From positions 223,501 through 287,500 of the forward strand of contig OZ026566.1 in the NCBI GenBank assembly GCA_964020155.1: DNA of 64,000 nt. Direction: 5' to 3'. Below are positions 1 to 11,866 of the stretch, in pieces (the stretch's first letter is position 1; every line of letters begins with the position of its first letter). This stretch comes from Chondrilla cf. caribensis (taxonomy: Eukaryota > Porifera > Demospongiae > Chondrillida > Chondrillidae). The notes under the pieces are model-generated. The model saw only the letters and a program-made list of their open reading frames with translations. It was not told the DNA's origin and made no database searches. The position numbers were made by a program, and so were the translations under genes.

Positions 1-3000
1 ACAATGGAATAGTCCAGAGGAGTGCCTGTTGACTTCCCAGCAGCTGGAATGTCTGCATCTGTTGGCTTCTTTTCATCAAATTTGTCCATCTGAATAGAGA
101 ATGACATATAGTGCTTCATACACCAGACACAGCAAACAGGCACACAACAGTCTACTCAAGTACGTATGTACTTGTGTACTGGATGTACACATGTACCTAC
201 TTGTTCTGATACGCTGTCTTCTTTATCAAATCCCAAATGGAAGTGCGTGTTTTTGTTATCTTTCTGTCTCATGTGTCTGTCAGTATTGAGTGGACCCTTC
301 ACCACTTGTCTACCACTAGCCCGATAGGAATCCTGTACACACAAATGTACATGTACGTATAATACCCATGAGAGTATCTGAATTAGAGTTACATACACAC
401 GTGCACACACAGAATGGACGAGGCATGACCTGTGCTTCACTACGCCCAATTGTTCTTGTTGGGTTTGACAGAGCGTCATTACTCTCCAGGTGTCTGTAGG
501 GCAGTTGAGGTGGTACTGTGGGCTCTGTTGGCCTGGTCCCACTGCCCAAGCCTTCGTAGGATGATCTCATGACTGCACACAACCAGAGCACACAGGGCAA
601 TACTCAGAGTCTCCCAATGAGTGGTATTGTACGTATGTATGTCGTATGGAGGAATATCCTCAGTTACACCTCCCCACAGTGTTCAGGTATGGTGCATGGT
701 CAGTCTACAGACTCCCTCACCAGTGGTCATTGGGTCTTGAGTGTTGCGACATGTCAGGGTAACTGCTAGCTCCTTGTGCTTCCCCTGGGAGAGTACACAC
801 TTGGTACTGAGTGAACAGTAGCATGGGGTGAGTCCTACCTCCCACCTGGTTCTCCTTCATAGCAGTCAGCCGATCAGACTCCCTCTCTTGTACATTGTGA
901 GGTCGATAGGAGGACCTGTTAGTTGTTGACCCCCAGGACAAAGCAGCACCAGGGATCTCAGGAAGCACCTGTACAAACACACAGTTGAGAATGCACCACA
1001 CATGTACGCAGGAGAGAGACACACCATGCAGTAGTGGTGGTAATAGTCACTTTCACCATGAACACCAACACAATACGTACCTTCCCACTGTGAGCAGGAG
1101 GAATAGGCTCCCTGGTGGGGACACTCAGAGCTCTGTCCTTGACATAGTCTGCACGTTTAGGCATGTGTGTATTAGTGGGAGGCCACAACTGTTGAGATAT
1201 ACGTAGCATGCATGTGTATCTACTAGTGAGAACAACGTCATACATCACCTTGGTGGTAGACTGAACGGCCTTCATCTCTGGATGTACCAAACTGGATACA
1301 CAGATAAGGACATGAACACACAGGTGTACCAAGGTGATACAGCTGGGAAGACTCACCTCGAAATGTGTTGACGTTTGATATTTCTGCCCAGTGTAGCTCT
1401 CTACAGTGAGGTCAAAAGGTAGTGTAACCTAGGCAACCGTGCTGCTACCAGCCATCAGACCCACCAGTGCCTGTCTCTGGGCTGACCGACTGGAAGAAGA
1501 CACAACAAGCACAGCTGTGACACCCACAGACAACACTGAGCTGTATGGATGTTCACTCACTACATCTTCTTTCGTTGTGAAGTCTTTCTGATTGATAGAC
1601 TTGAACCTGTCTGCAGCATTCTCTTGAGTGACATTGTAATCGCCACATCGAAACACACAGGAAAGGTCTTCTACATTTCCACTCTTCCTCTCTGACAGGC
1701 CCTGTGACTGTGTTGGGTCATGCTGGACTGGGTCCGTTGGCCCTTGGGAGTCAACAAAGTTCTTTTGAGTCTCTGTTAACATGCTGAGGATGGAGGGGGG
1801 CAGTAGCTCCACACACAGAAGCCAAACCACATGAGGCATTTGCACATGTACGTACGTACTCTAGTGAATCACTCCCAAGAGTGAAGTGCGTGGACTTCTG
1901 GTAGTGTGTTGTCTTACTCCTCCTGCCAATCCTCTTCCCAGTCGACTTCATACCATCAGCCCATTCCCTGTAGGACTGTATAGGAAAAAAATAGATACAT
2001 CTAATAATTCTACCTAACCTAGGTTGAATATACAGAATACATTAAGGGCATGTAGCCATGCGAGCAGACCTCGTTGGAGGACATATGAAGATACATGTAT
2101 GTATGCATACTACACAGACCATACTCACATGCACACATGAACGTACCTTGGAGCCATCAAAGTCCTTCCCATAAACCGAGGGAGATGTCTGCTCATCTGG
2201 TGCATACTTGGGATTGCAGTCCTACAGCACCACAAGCCAACACTACAATACTACACGAGTATCCCCGTGTACAGCACGAGTATCCCCAAATACAGCACAA
2301 GTATCCCCAAATACAGCACGAGTATCCCCGTGTACAGCACGAGTATCCCCGTGTACAGCACGAGTATCCCCAAATACAGCACGAGTATCCCCAAGTACAG
2401 CACGAGTATCCCCGTGTACAGCACGAGTATCCCCGTGTACAGCATGAGTATCCCCAAATACAGCACAAGTATCCCCAAATACAGCACGAGTATCCCCGTG
2501 TACAGCATGAGTATCCCCAAATACAGCACGAGTATCCCCGTGTACAGCACAAGTATCCCCAAGTACAGCACGAGTATCCCCAAATACAGCACAAGTATCC
2601 CCAAATACAGCACGAGTATCCCCGTGTACAGCACGAGTATCCCCGTGTACAGCACGAGTATCCCCAAATACAGCACGAGTATCCCCAAATACAGCACAAG
2701 TATCCCCAAATACAGCACGAGTATCCCCAAATACAGCACGAGTATCCCCGTGTACAGCATGAGTATCCCCAAATACAGCACGAGTATCCCCAAATACAGC
2801 ACGAGTATCCCCAAATACAGCACGAGTATCCCCAAGTACAGCACAAGTATCCCCAAATACAGCACGAGTATCCCCGTGTACAGCACATGACAGGGGTCTC
2901 CTGGTAAGGGAGGTTGTCTGCACAAACAGGCATGGATGTGCCCCACAAACACACACTCCTGTTAGAGGGTCCCGTGTGCACAGTCTGTGTGCTGCATGTC

Positions 3001-3945
3001 CAGTACATGTGATGATAGCAATTGTAGTCATCCCACATCAGATACAGCAAGTGATTGACGGACTAGGTGGTAATCACAGTTTATGTGCATGTACACGGAA
3101 GGTGTGAGATGGTGTGTTGCTACATCAGTACATGTGTAGCTGTGCACCTGGTCCACCAAAGACTCACCGTCCAGTGGTTTTCATACGTTTCTTTTGGTAC
3201 AACAAGTCCCTTCTGTGGAGCAAGGGTACGTGTAATGGCACACATGTATGTATCAGTTAAATACATAACTGATAAAATGCACCCACATTCAAGTGTTACA
3301 CGCAGGACAACACAGATTGTGGGCATTGAAGTACTGTGTGTAGAGCTCACATATTGAGGTGGCTTAGCAGTGAAGTCATCCTGGAATAGACTAGTTGAGG
3401 CACCTTTCCCATATCCGAGACTGATGTTGGTTTGATTCTGAGTAAAATATAAATATGCAACATGTACATCAGATGACCATCACATGATTGTTATGTGCAA
3501 ACAACATGCAACTTATCACACAAACATAATAATGCAAATACATACTTGAGTAGAAGAGTCCCAAGAAATAAACGTCCTATCATCTTTACCTCTTCTAGTG
3601 GCTGGATCCTAGCGAGTGGAAAAGGAAATTAATCTCTCTTTTCGTGCAATCACAAAATATAAATGGATATTAAATTTTGTATAATTGCTGGATGACTAAA
3701 ATTCAAAGTATGGGTTAGGAGTCTACCCGGGGTGAAGGGGCACCCATACCAACTCTACTGGGTCGATTAGCAGCAAATCTCACAATGTAAGAATCTCTTG
3801 CTGTGCTTATTGGATTATAGTGAGAATCACAAGTCCCCTTGAGCACGACATGGTCTTCTTTCAGTTTTCTAGCTTGTCTTCCAGCTGCTACGAGCCTCTG
3901 TGAGCCGTAGAGTTTCTCGCTCTTCCTTTGCAGGTCGACATCCAT
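1..3945 (-). CDS. SAXO4/SAXO5-like ciliary microtubule-associated protein (3' end outside window)
   Basis: Fifteen exons can be chained on the minus strand: 3727-3945, 3546-3608, 3351-3437, 3168-3212, 2147-2221, 1860-1975, 1561-1783, 1357-1398, 1249-1275, 1081-1148, 839-968, 721-762, 430-572, 201-332 and 89 to beyond position 1. All have GT-AG borders, and phases agree except at the 1249/1148 junction, where the phase is one base off and the true border is unclear. The start is the ATG at 3945 (context AACAAAATGG). The protein is basic, Ser/Thr/Tyr-rich and without enzymatic motifs. It repeats an HF-x-LG-x-D motif (THFTLGSDS in exon 1860-1975, THFHLGFDK in 201-332), plus a related ISLGYGKG segment followed by SLFQDDF. 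Such short repeats are typical of stabilizers of axonemal microtubules (SAXO4/PPP1R32, SAXO5/TEX45), which bind ciliary doublets. The family call rests on motif style; the exact orthologue is not settled. It is head-to-head with the hydantoinase gene. Confidence 0.5.
2251..2887. repeat. 21-bp minisatellite, about 30 copies
   Basis: Head-to-tail array of a 21-bp unit (GTATCCCCGTGTACAGCACGA and variants with AAATAC or AAGTAC for GTGTAC). It lies in the intron between SAXO-like exons 3168-3212 and 2147-2221. Because 21 is a multiple of three and the unit lacks stops in several frames, it produces long spurious open frames on both strands. The exons on either side join in phase 0 without it. Confidence 0.95.
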
Positions 3946-4218
3946 TTTGTTCCTGTTGCTTAGTAACAAAGTTCACGACCTGGAGCATCACGTGCACACA
4001 CGCACTAAACTGGCGCGGTCTGCTGATGTACGGCTTCCCATCCCACCTTCGCACATCACAACCAATACTGACATCATAGACCCTATAGGGTCTATGCTGA
4101 CATACGTACAGTACTGTAGTATGCTCACGTGAATAGGGTGTTAGTGGTGTCCTAATGTACCCTCGAGACAAGAAGCCGTAAGTCTACTGTGGTCTTCTTT
4201 GAGCTGGTAGCGGTAGAA
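3946..4218. promoter_or_regulatory. Bidirectional promoter, SAXO-like / hydantoinase
   Basis: This 273-bp gap separates two divergent start codons. It holds a CCAAT element (about 4061-4065) and a perfect 22-bp palindrome at 4075-4096, whose half-site is CATAGACCCTA. A related CATAGAC...GTCTATG inverted motif occurs in the DZANK1/ZW10 promoter, and a partial copy in the AQR/ERG28 promoter. No TATA box was identified. Confidence 0.55.
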
Positions 4219-6498
4219 ATGGCCGAAAGGAACCTTGTCATAGGGGTGGACGTAGGAGGGACGAACACAGATGCTGTGATTCTGTGTGGAAGAAGTGTAC
4301 TGTCCCAATCGAAGTGCCTGACCACCAAGGATGTCACGTCCGGCGTGGTAGCTGCCATCAACACTGCCATTAAAGCCCTGGATCCCAAACAGGAAGGTCC
4401 AGACGGGAGCAGTGGAGTGGCCGAAAGAGTTTGTCGGGTCAACATCGGAACAACCCACTTCATCAACGCGGTCATCCAGAAGAGAGACCTCGCTAAAGTA
4501 TCGGTTGTCCGTTTGTGCGGGACAGCATCAACTGCTCTCCCTCCATTTTGCAAGTTTCCCAAAGACCTCGCAGACACTATAAGATCTTCTGTCCGCTTTG
4601 TGAAGGGAGGCTACGAGTTTAACGTGAATGAGATAGATTCGATCGACGAACATGAAATCAGAGATTGCTTCTCGGCCATTCGAGACAGCGGTTGTGAGAA
4701 TGCGGTCATCTGTGGTGTGTTCTCTCCAGTGTGTGGCGACCAGGAGACCCGAGTGCTTCAAATAGCCAAGGAGGTACACCCTGGTGGCAGCTACACTCTT
4801 TCACACCAGGTAGGTCAAGCACTCTGTACTACTTCAGGTTGTGTTGGTGTTGTCAGATAGCAAGAGTCCATCATAGCTGGGAGTCATGCTGTATATGGAG
4901 TCCAAAAATGCGCACATCACACACACCACATCACGTGCGCGCGTGCACACACACAGCAGTTTTATTACTGTCCCAATTGTTAGTTCCTTGGTCCTGACTT
5001 CAGGTTGGTCAGCTGAGTCTGCTGGAGAGGGAGAATGCTGCTATACTCAACGAAACACTGAAGCCTCTCAGTAAGAGAACTATAGAAGCGTTTCAAGATG
5101 CCCTGGAGAATTTACACCTGAAGTGTCCTCTGTATCTCACACAGAATGATGGAACCTTGATCAGGTGTGGCTGTGTACATCAGTGTATATTGTACCATCC
5201 AGGTGTGTGTATGTACATGTAAATATCATCTGTGTGTCTGAGTCCATAATTATATTCACTGTATTTATGTTGATGTACATATGTTTATTTGTAACCATCT
5301 TCATCTCTCTGTGTAACGCCCATTCTACTGTGGGATACAAAATGTCTCTTTCTCAACTCTAGTTCTACTCGTACCATGGAGTTCCCTGTGTTCACCTTCT
5401 CCTCTGGGGCCACCAACAGCATGAGGGGAGCCATGTGGTTGTCGGGACTCAAGAATGCCATCGTGGCCGACATTGGAGGGACTTCAACAGATGTGGGTGT
5501 GCTCAAAGATGGTTTCCCAAGGGAGGCATCAACACTGAGAGAGGTGTGTGTCACATAAGTGTGTTGACGTGTATTTACATGTATGTGTTCAATTGAATGT
5601 TTATATATTATGCGTGCTAACATACATTTGGTGTGTGTGTTTACAAACGTGTTTGCATGTGTTTATGAGTACACATGTGTACATTTGTGTGTTTTTATAT
5701 GTTGTTATATTGCATACATTTGTTTACATACATGTTCAGCAACCATCTTGCTAGTTGAGTTGTTGTTGATGATGATGCTCTACCTCATCCAGGTAGGTGG
5801 TGTCCCGACAAACTTCCGTCTTCCGGATGTTCCCAGTATTGGTCTTGGTGGGGGATCCATTGTGAAAATTCTTGAGGAAGAAGGTAAAAAGGTAAATGTT
5901 TATATTTTTTCATTCAGCAAGCTACGTATACTACTGATTCATGTTGGTATGTGTGTATATTCACACGCACACGCATGCACGCACACGCGCGCACACACAC
6001 ACACGCACACACGCACACACACACACACACACAGGTGTCTGTTGCTATCGGTCCTTTGAGTGTTGCAAGTGAACTGTTTCAAAAATCAAAGTCTTTCGGC
6101 GGTGATGTCCTCACGACCACTGATGTTGCCATGGTAGCAGGCATAGCCGGGCTCCTTCCATCTGCCGCACCCCCTCAGTTGGCCCCCAGCCTGGTCTACC
6201 ATGCCATGCAAGAAATTCACAGGAAACTGGAGACTGTGATTGACAAAGTGAAGGTACTTGAGTATGAAAGGATTAGGTTCACTTTCTCCATATCGTGGTA
6301 TAGATATGGTGGATGACCACACACGTGTGCTTCTCAACATAGTGACGTGATGGTCAAATTTTTATCTCTTCTTGCAGACAGAACAAGGGGATTTCCCTGT
6401 GATTTTGGTTGGGGGTGGGAGCATACTGATAGATTGTTCTCGTCCACTCAAGGGGGTTTCCCAACTAATCCGCCCACCACACTCCGATGTGAGCTGTG

Positions 6499-6545
<47 letters not shown>

Positions 6546-7825
6546 ACAGTCCTATGGTGGTTCTACAGGTGGCTAATGCAGTTGGAGCTGCTCTGGGTCA
6601 GATCAGTGGTACTGTGGACCATATTGTCACCATTGACAAAGACAACCCAGAGAGGTCTAGAGCAGAGAACCTCGAGAGGACCAAGCAGATGGCAATTGAT
6701 GCTGCTGTAGAGGCCGGAGCCGTCAGGTCTACTGTCTCCATCATGGATGTGACGGAGGTGCCGTTGCAGTACCTTGGATCCACTGGAGTAGCCACTAGAA
6801 TGAAAGTGAAAGCAGTTGGCAATCTTGAGGATGAGGCCAGTGTTGAGGAGAAGCCTTCAGATCCCATGGATACCACCACAGAGGAGAAACAAGTACGCTC
6901 TGTAGAGTGCCTAGGATTGTGGATTTTGTTGGGAATTTCTAACAATTGGTATGCTTTAGGGTATTTCCCCAAAGACTGAGGCTAACCAGAACTGGCCCTA
7001 CCCATCACAAGATGCTGAAAGACTGGACAAGGAAGCTGGTCTCCCGGAACCAGTTGTTGGTAAGATACACACTAGGAAGACTCAGTCATGATTGGTATAC
7101 TGTGTTCGCATTTGTTACGTAGATTTTGAGAAAGGGGTGTGGTCTTTCACAGAACATGACATCGAATGTTTGGCTATTGGGGCTGGCATACTGGGTTGTG
7201 GGGGTGGGGGAAACCCCTCTGTTGCTCAGCTCCTAGCAACACAGGCTATCAGAGAAGGCAGGCAGATCAGTGTACTGAACCCATTTCGGTTAGTGTTTCC
7301 ATGGGATGGTCCTGTAGTATGTCTACCTATCTTATCTACCATTGGTAGAGTTGCCCCAGGTACCCAGGGTAGAGTAGTTCCTGTAGCATTCATGGGAGCT
7401 CCCATCATTCTAGTTGAGAAATTGGTAAATGGCCTAGAGATTCCTGTGGCACTGAAGGCCATCCAACAGGTCCTTGCCAGTGGAATGTACAGTGGAGATA
7501 AAGGTGATGGTAGAGAGGGTGTTGGAGAGGTCAAGGTGTCAAGTCGTCCTGGTCAGGAAGGTATCTGGATGGCAGAAGGTTATGAAAGTGTGGATGTGTC
7601 TAATGTGCCATTGGTGAGTGTGCTAGTGTAAATGTTTTGCTCATGTATGTTATGCTTGGTGTTCTTGAATTACATAGGACTACTCAGTAACAGCTCTAGT
7701 GCCAGCTGAAATTGGCGGATTGAATTCAATTGAACCTTTATTGGCTGGAGCAAAGCTAGGTCAGCTCCACCCTCCACACCCACCCACTCACACCCCCCTC
7801 ACCCACACACCCACCCACACACACA

Positions 7826-7886
<61 letters not shown>

Positions 7887-9661
7887 TCAATCTCTGTTCA
7901 GGACTTCCTGTGTTGGATGCGGATGGGATGGGCCGGGCCTTCCCCGAACTCCAGATGTACCTCCCCTTCATCTACGACTCCAAACCCTACCCCACTTGTA
8001 TTGCTGACAATAAAGGAGAAGTGGTTGCTGTTAGTCACTGCACTTCGTCAAAGACACTAGAGGATGTTCTCAGAAGTGAAACCATTAGAATGGGGTAAGT
8101 GTGTGTGCGTGTGTGCGTGTGTGTGTGTGTGTGCGTGTGTGCGTGCATGTGTGCTTGTGTGTATGTGTGCATGTGTGCGTGCATGTGTACTTGTGTGTAT
8201 GTGTGGTGTGTGTGTGTGCGTTTGTGCGTGTGTGCGTGCATGTGTGTTTGTGTGCGTGTGTGCGTGCATGTGTGCTTGTGTGTATGTGTGGTGTGTGTGT
8301 GCGTGCGTGCGTGTGTGTGTGCGTGTGTGTGTGTGCGTGTGTGTGTGTGTGTACATGTGTGCGTGTGTGCGTGCATGTGTGCTTGTGTGTATGTGTGGTG
8401 TGTGTGTGGTTGTTTATTCATTATCATGTGGTCCCCATCTTGCAGATGTTCTTCAGGTATTGCTCTTGGCTCTCTCTCTCTGGATGAAATCATGACAAAG
8501 TGTGTGTTGTTGTCAGTGAGCCGTGCCTGGGCACTGGGCAGGGCTGTAATGAGGGCCAACAGCAGCAGAAGACCTCCTTATCAGGCTGTTGTTGAGAGTC
8601 AAAATGGACGGCTTCTTACTACTGGGAAAGTGGGTAATTTACATTTCCTCTGCTATACACTTAGTGTTGATTATCTATTCTACACACATCACCATACTGT
8701 ACATACATTACCATACTGTGCATACATTACCATACTGTGCATACATCACCATACTGTACATACATCACCATATGTACTGTACTAACATACACCATCTGTT
8801 GTCAGCCTTTTACTCATTAAGATGCGCACACAAACACATCTCTATACTACACATACAGAGTAAATACAGTATATGCCATTTTTTATTTTAATGGTCAATT
8901 TGCGAAGATCTCTGATGTGATGCGGTTCACTGAAGAAGGGTTCAATCGAGGAATCTTTGTTATTGAAGGATTTGAGGACTTTGTGGGGAAGTACTTGATT
9001 GTTGAATTTCAAAATGAGAACCTCATTGCCATGACAACGGAGAATCCGGCCAAAGCAAAAGACAAGAAGCCCCAACAAGGCATGTACTTGTGGGTGTGGT
9101 TGATGGACGTGATTAGTGATCTATGGACAGTAGCACAGTGACCTACTTAGCAATTGTCCTGACAGCCCCAGTGATGACTTGGGGTGTGTTTGCACTGCTG
9201 AACATGTCCTCTAAGTCACTTCTAGCAAAGTAGTCTCTTGTGATATTTTGCCTGTACTACGACGGTTCATGCATGTGTACAGGTTCTGATGTATGTACAG
9301 TGAACCTGACTTTGTGGTGGATGTAGTCACTGTATGGACCACAGTACATGTGTGCCACACAGATCAAATGGACTGCTTCTCAACTTGTGATCACCACACA
9401 GGGTGGAGGTGTTTACACTATTTCTCTGTGTGCGCTGTTTCCATATTAGGAGATGTGACCACACCCGACCTCATCACTGTCATGGATGTGGACACTGGGT
9501 ATCCCGTGGCAACAGAAGACCTACACTATGGGCTCCGGGTGGCTGTTGTTGCCATAGCAGCAGATCCAAAAATGAAGACAGAACAGGCTCTGAAGGTGGT
9601 TGGTCCAAGAGCTTTCAAATACGATTTTGACTACGTGGAGTTTGAAGGAGACGCTTCATAA
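4219..9661 (+). CDS. Hydantoinase/5-oxoprolinase-like ATPase fused to a DUF917 domain
   Basis: Fifteen exons: 4219-4809, 5004-5164, 5363-5543, 5793-5891, 6035-6253, 6378-6488, 6569-6892, 6960-7059, 7123-7288, 7349-7613, 7678-7759, 7902-8094, 8446-8629, 8908-9079, 9450-9661. All phases agree and give 1019 residues. The N-terminal half is a HyuA-type ATP-dependent hydantoinase/oxoprolinase: GVDVGGTNTDAV (residues 9-20), DIGGTSTD (287-294), GLGGGS (328-333) and VGGGS (428-432). From about residue 596 a DUF917 domain follows, with LGCGGGGNP (619-627), VDADGMGRAFPE-like LDADGMGRAFPE (771-782) and a C-terminal VGPRAF. The family opens cyclic amides using ATP; DUF917 relatives include S-methylthiohydantoin desulfurases, so the substrate may be a (thio)hydantoin or oxoproline-like ring (inference). 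I recall the same architecture from fungal proteins. The 60-bp intron 7289-7348 is a multiple of three and could be retained; its removal restores the family pattern. Intron 9080-9449 starts with GC, not GT. Confidence 0.9.
5950..6034. repeat. (CA)n microsatellite abutting a 3' splice site
   Basis: CA/CG-rich dinucleotide tract filling the end of a hydantoinase-gene intron. It runs directly into the acceptor CACACACAG before exon 6035, so it takes the place of the usual polypyrimidine tract. Confidence 0.9.
6502..6548. repeat. (CA)n microsatellite, intronic
   Basis: Nearly pure CA dinucleotide repeat in the intron between exons 6378-6488 and 6569-6892 of the hydantoinase gene. Confidence 0.95.
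7788..7886. repeat. (CA)n microsatellite, intronic
   Basis: CA repeat preceded by CACCC-rich sequence, filling most of the intron before exon 7902-8094. Confidence 0.95.
8099..8412. repeat. Long TG/CG compound microsatellite, intronic
   Basis: About 310 bp of alternating purine-pyrimidine sequence (TGTGCG, TGTGTA and GTGCAT units) filling almost the whole intron between exons 7902-8094 and 8446-8629. It gives Cys/Val- and His/Thr-rich spurious frames on both strands. Such tracts can adopt left-handed Z-DNA. Confidence 0.95.
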
Positions 9662-9778
9662 CTTTAGTAGTAATTATTTGATTTATTTTTTCATTTCACT
9701 AGCAATTAATTAATGTAAGGAGTTACATAACTGATAAATGATGCTACTAGATATGATGTTACTGGTAACTGTCTGATA

Positions 9779-10576
9779 TCAACTGACAACTTCTTCATCT
9801 GAACTGGCCACGCCTCCTTCATTATTGTCATCCATTTCAGGGGCTCCCTCCTTGCCTTCTTCAATCTCTTCCATGACTTCAGCTGGTATGGTAGGGTTGT
9901 GTCCCTTCTTCACATCGTTGTTGTCACCAAGAAGATTATCAAACTCTCCTACAGGCTGTGTTTCCATGGGCAGCTCTTCATCTGGCTTACCTTCTTTGTC
10001 GGTTTCTGTCTCCTCGTCTGGGACTGGAGTATCAGTTGAAGGTTCTTCTCCAACTGTTGGTTTTGTGTGCTGTACTGGAGGAGCTGAGATCCTCTGCAAC
10101 GGATTAAGACAGAACATGACACAATGATGTCCACCCACAACCACTGTCCATCTGCCACACCCTCTACATAGCCACACCCACACCCATGTTTAAACCATGT
10201 ACACTAGCCACACCCACAACCCTATCCACAAGCCACACCCACGCTTAAACCACGTCTCACTAGCCACACCCACAACCATGCCGGACCACTCCTGGTGGCC
10301 ATACTCTATTGACCTGTACTTGCTGTAAAGCTGCCACACGAATGTTATACTCCTCATACGTCAGTCTGGCTAGGTGTGTCATGCTCTCAATAACAAGGGG
10401 CGGACCAGAGGGGGGCGTGTCCACCTGCACAACAGAGATAGAGGAGCTCTTGAGCAAATCTCTAGAGCCCTGACTTGTGAAAGCACTCACATGTCTTGAG
10501 GGAGGGAAGGTCTCGAAGGGAGCAAGATGGAGGTTCAGAGGTCTCCTTGTCAACTGCAAGGACATATTGGAGGAAT

Positions 10577-10619
<43 letters not shown>

Positions 10620-11800
10620 TCACTATATTGAAGGCTGGTTGCAACTCGTGACACCTTCTGAACAAGGACACACGTCCAAAGATGTAGAGTCCAAGTCGAG
10701 CCCGCGACATGGCCACCACCAGCCTACGGACATCCCTCAGATGACCAATGAGCTTAGAGCGGACGAGGGAGAGCAGAATGTAGTCATTCTGTTGACCTTG
10801 AAAACGATCAACCGTTGTTACCTGCCATTGAGAAGGAATTGAGAGTTATTTGAAACTGATTGTTATGACATTGTAGTTCTAAAAGGATAACCCTTCAAGT
10901 TCCCACCATTGAAGGAAGTCCAAAGACAGGATTGCTAGCACATCGCTTGTTGAGCACGTCTCTAATGAGGTGCTTTTGACCATTGTATGTTGTTAGAATT
11001 GTGATCTTCTCTGGAGGATAACCCTGTAATCTCATGTACATGTACAATGCAACCACGAACTCCGCCTCTCCAAGGTTCTGTACCAGGAAAAAGTAGCATT
11101 TACAATAGGTAACACTTCACACACCAATGCCATGGTGACATGAGGTCACATGGTATCACATGACATCACATGACTATACACAGGTGCAGAAGGCACATTA
11201 CCTGATAGAAGTGAGGATTGGGTTCGGTCTCACCGACACCGTTGAAGTCCTCCACATTCACCAGCTGGTAATCATAGAAGAAACCCGGGTTGGCCAGTTG
11301 GAATTCACTCTCCTTGACAACGTGGGACAAGTTGCCAAGATTCTTGTATCTCCATTGGTAGAGCTCACAAAGGGAGGGGCGGGCACGCCCCTGGGCATCC
11401 AGCTGTATGGTAGGCACGCCCAACCGAACAAACCGAGTGAACATGGACTGTTCCATGTTAGAGTACTTCTGGAAGGCCATATTCTGGATGACTGGAGGGA
11501 GCTGTGAGGGGAGTGGAGAGGGAGGGGCTTGTGAGATGACCATATTTGGGTGTGGAGAGGGAGGGGCTGGTGATATGACCATATAAGGGAGTGTAAAGGG
11601 AGGGGCTTGTCCAAACATGTCCTCTACTCACCTGGTGATGGTCCCCTATCATAATGACCCTCTTCAGTCTGCAGTGTCCATCTTGCGGTTTCTGGAGCAT
11701 CATTGGGATGAAGGTCTCCACCTCCAGGATCTGTGCTGACTCCTCCATGATCACGTTATCATACTACGAGGAACCAGTGTGGGGGAGGAGTTCATTGATA

Positions 11801-11866
<66 letters not shown>

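Noticed and set aside
2193..3050. Long open frames on both strands across 2193-3050
   Set aside because: They are the 21-bp minisatellite read in different frames (unit divisible by three, no stops). The SAXO-like exons on either side join in phase without them.
8035..8785. Cys/Val- or His/Thr-rich frames in the TG/CG tract
   Set aside because: Microsatellite translation. Real exons of the hydantoinase gene lie at 7902-8094 and 8446-8629.
4219..9661. Bacterial contamination as source of the hydantoinase gene
   Set aside because: The gene has many introns with eukaryotic splice sites and microsatellites, and is embedded between animal-type genes.
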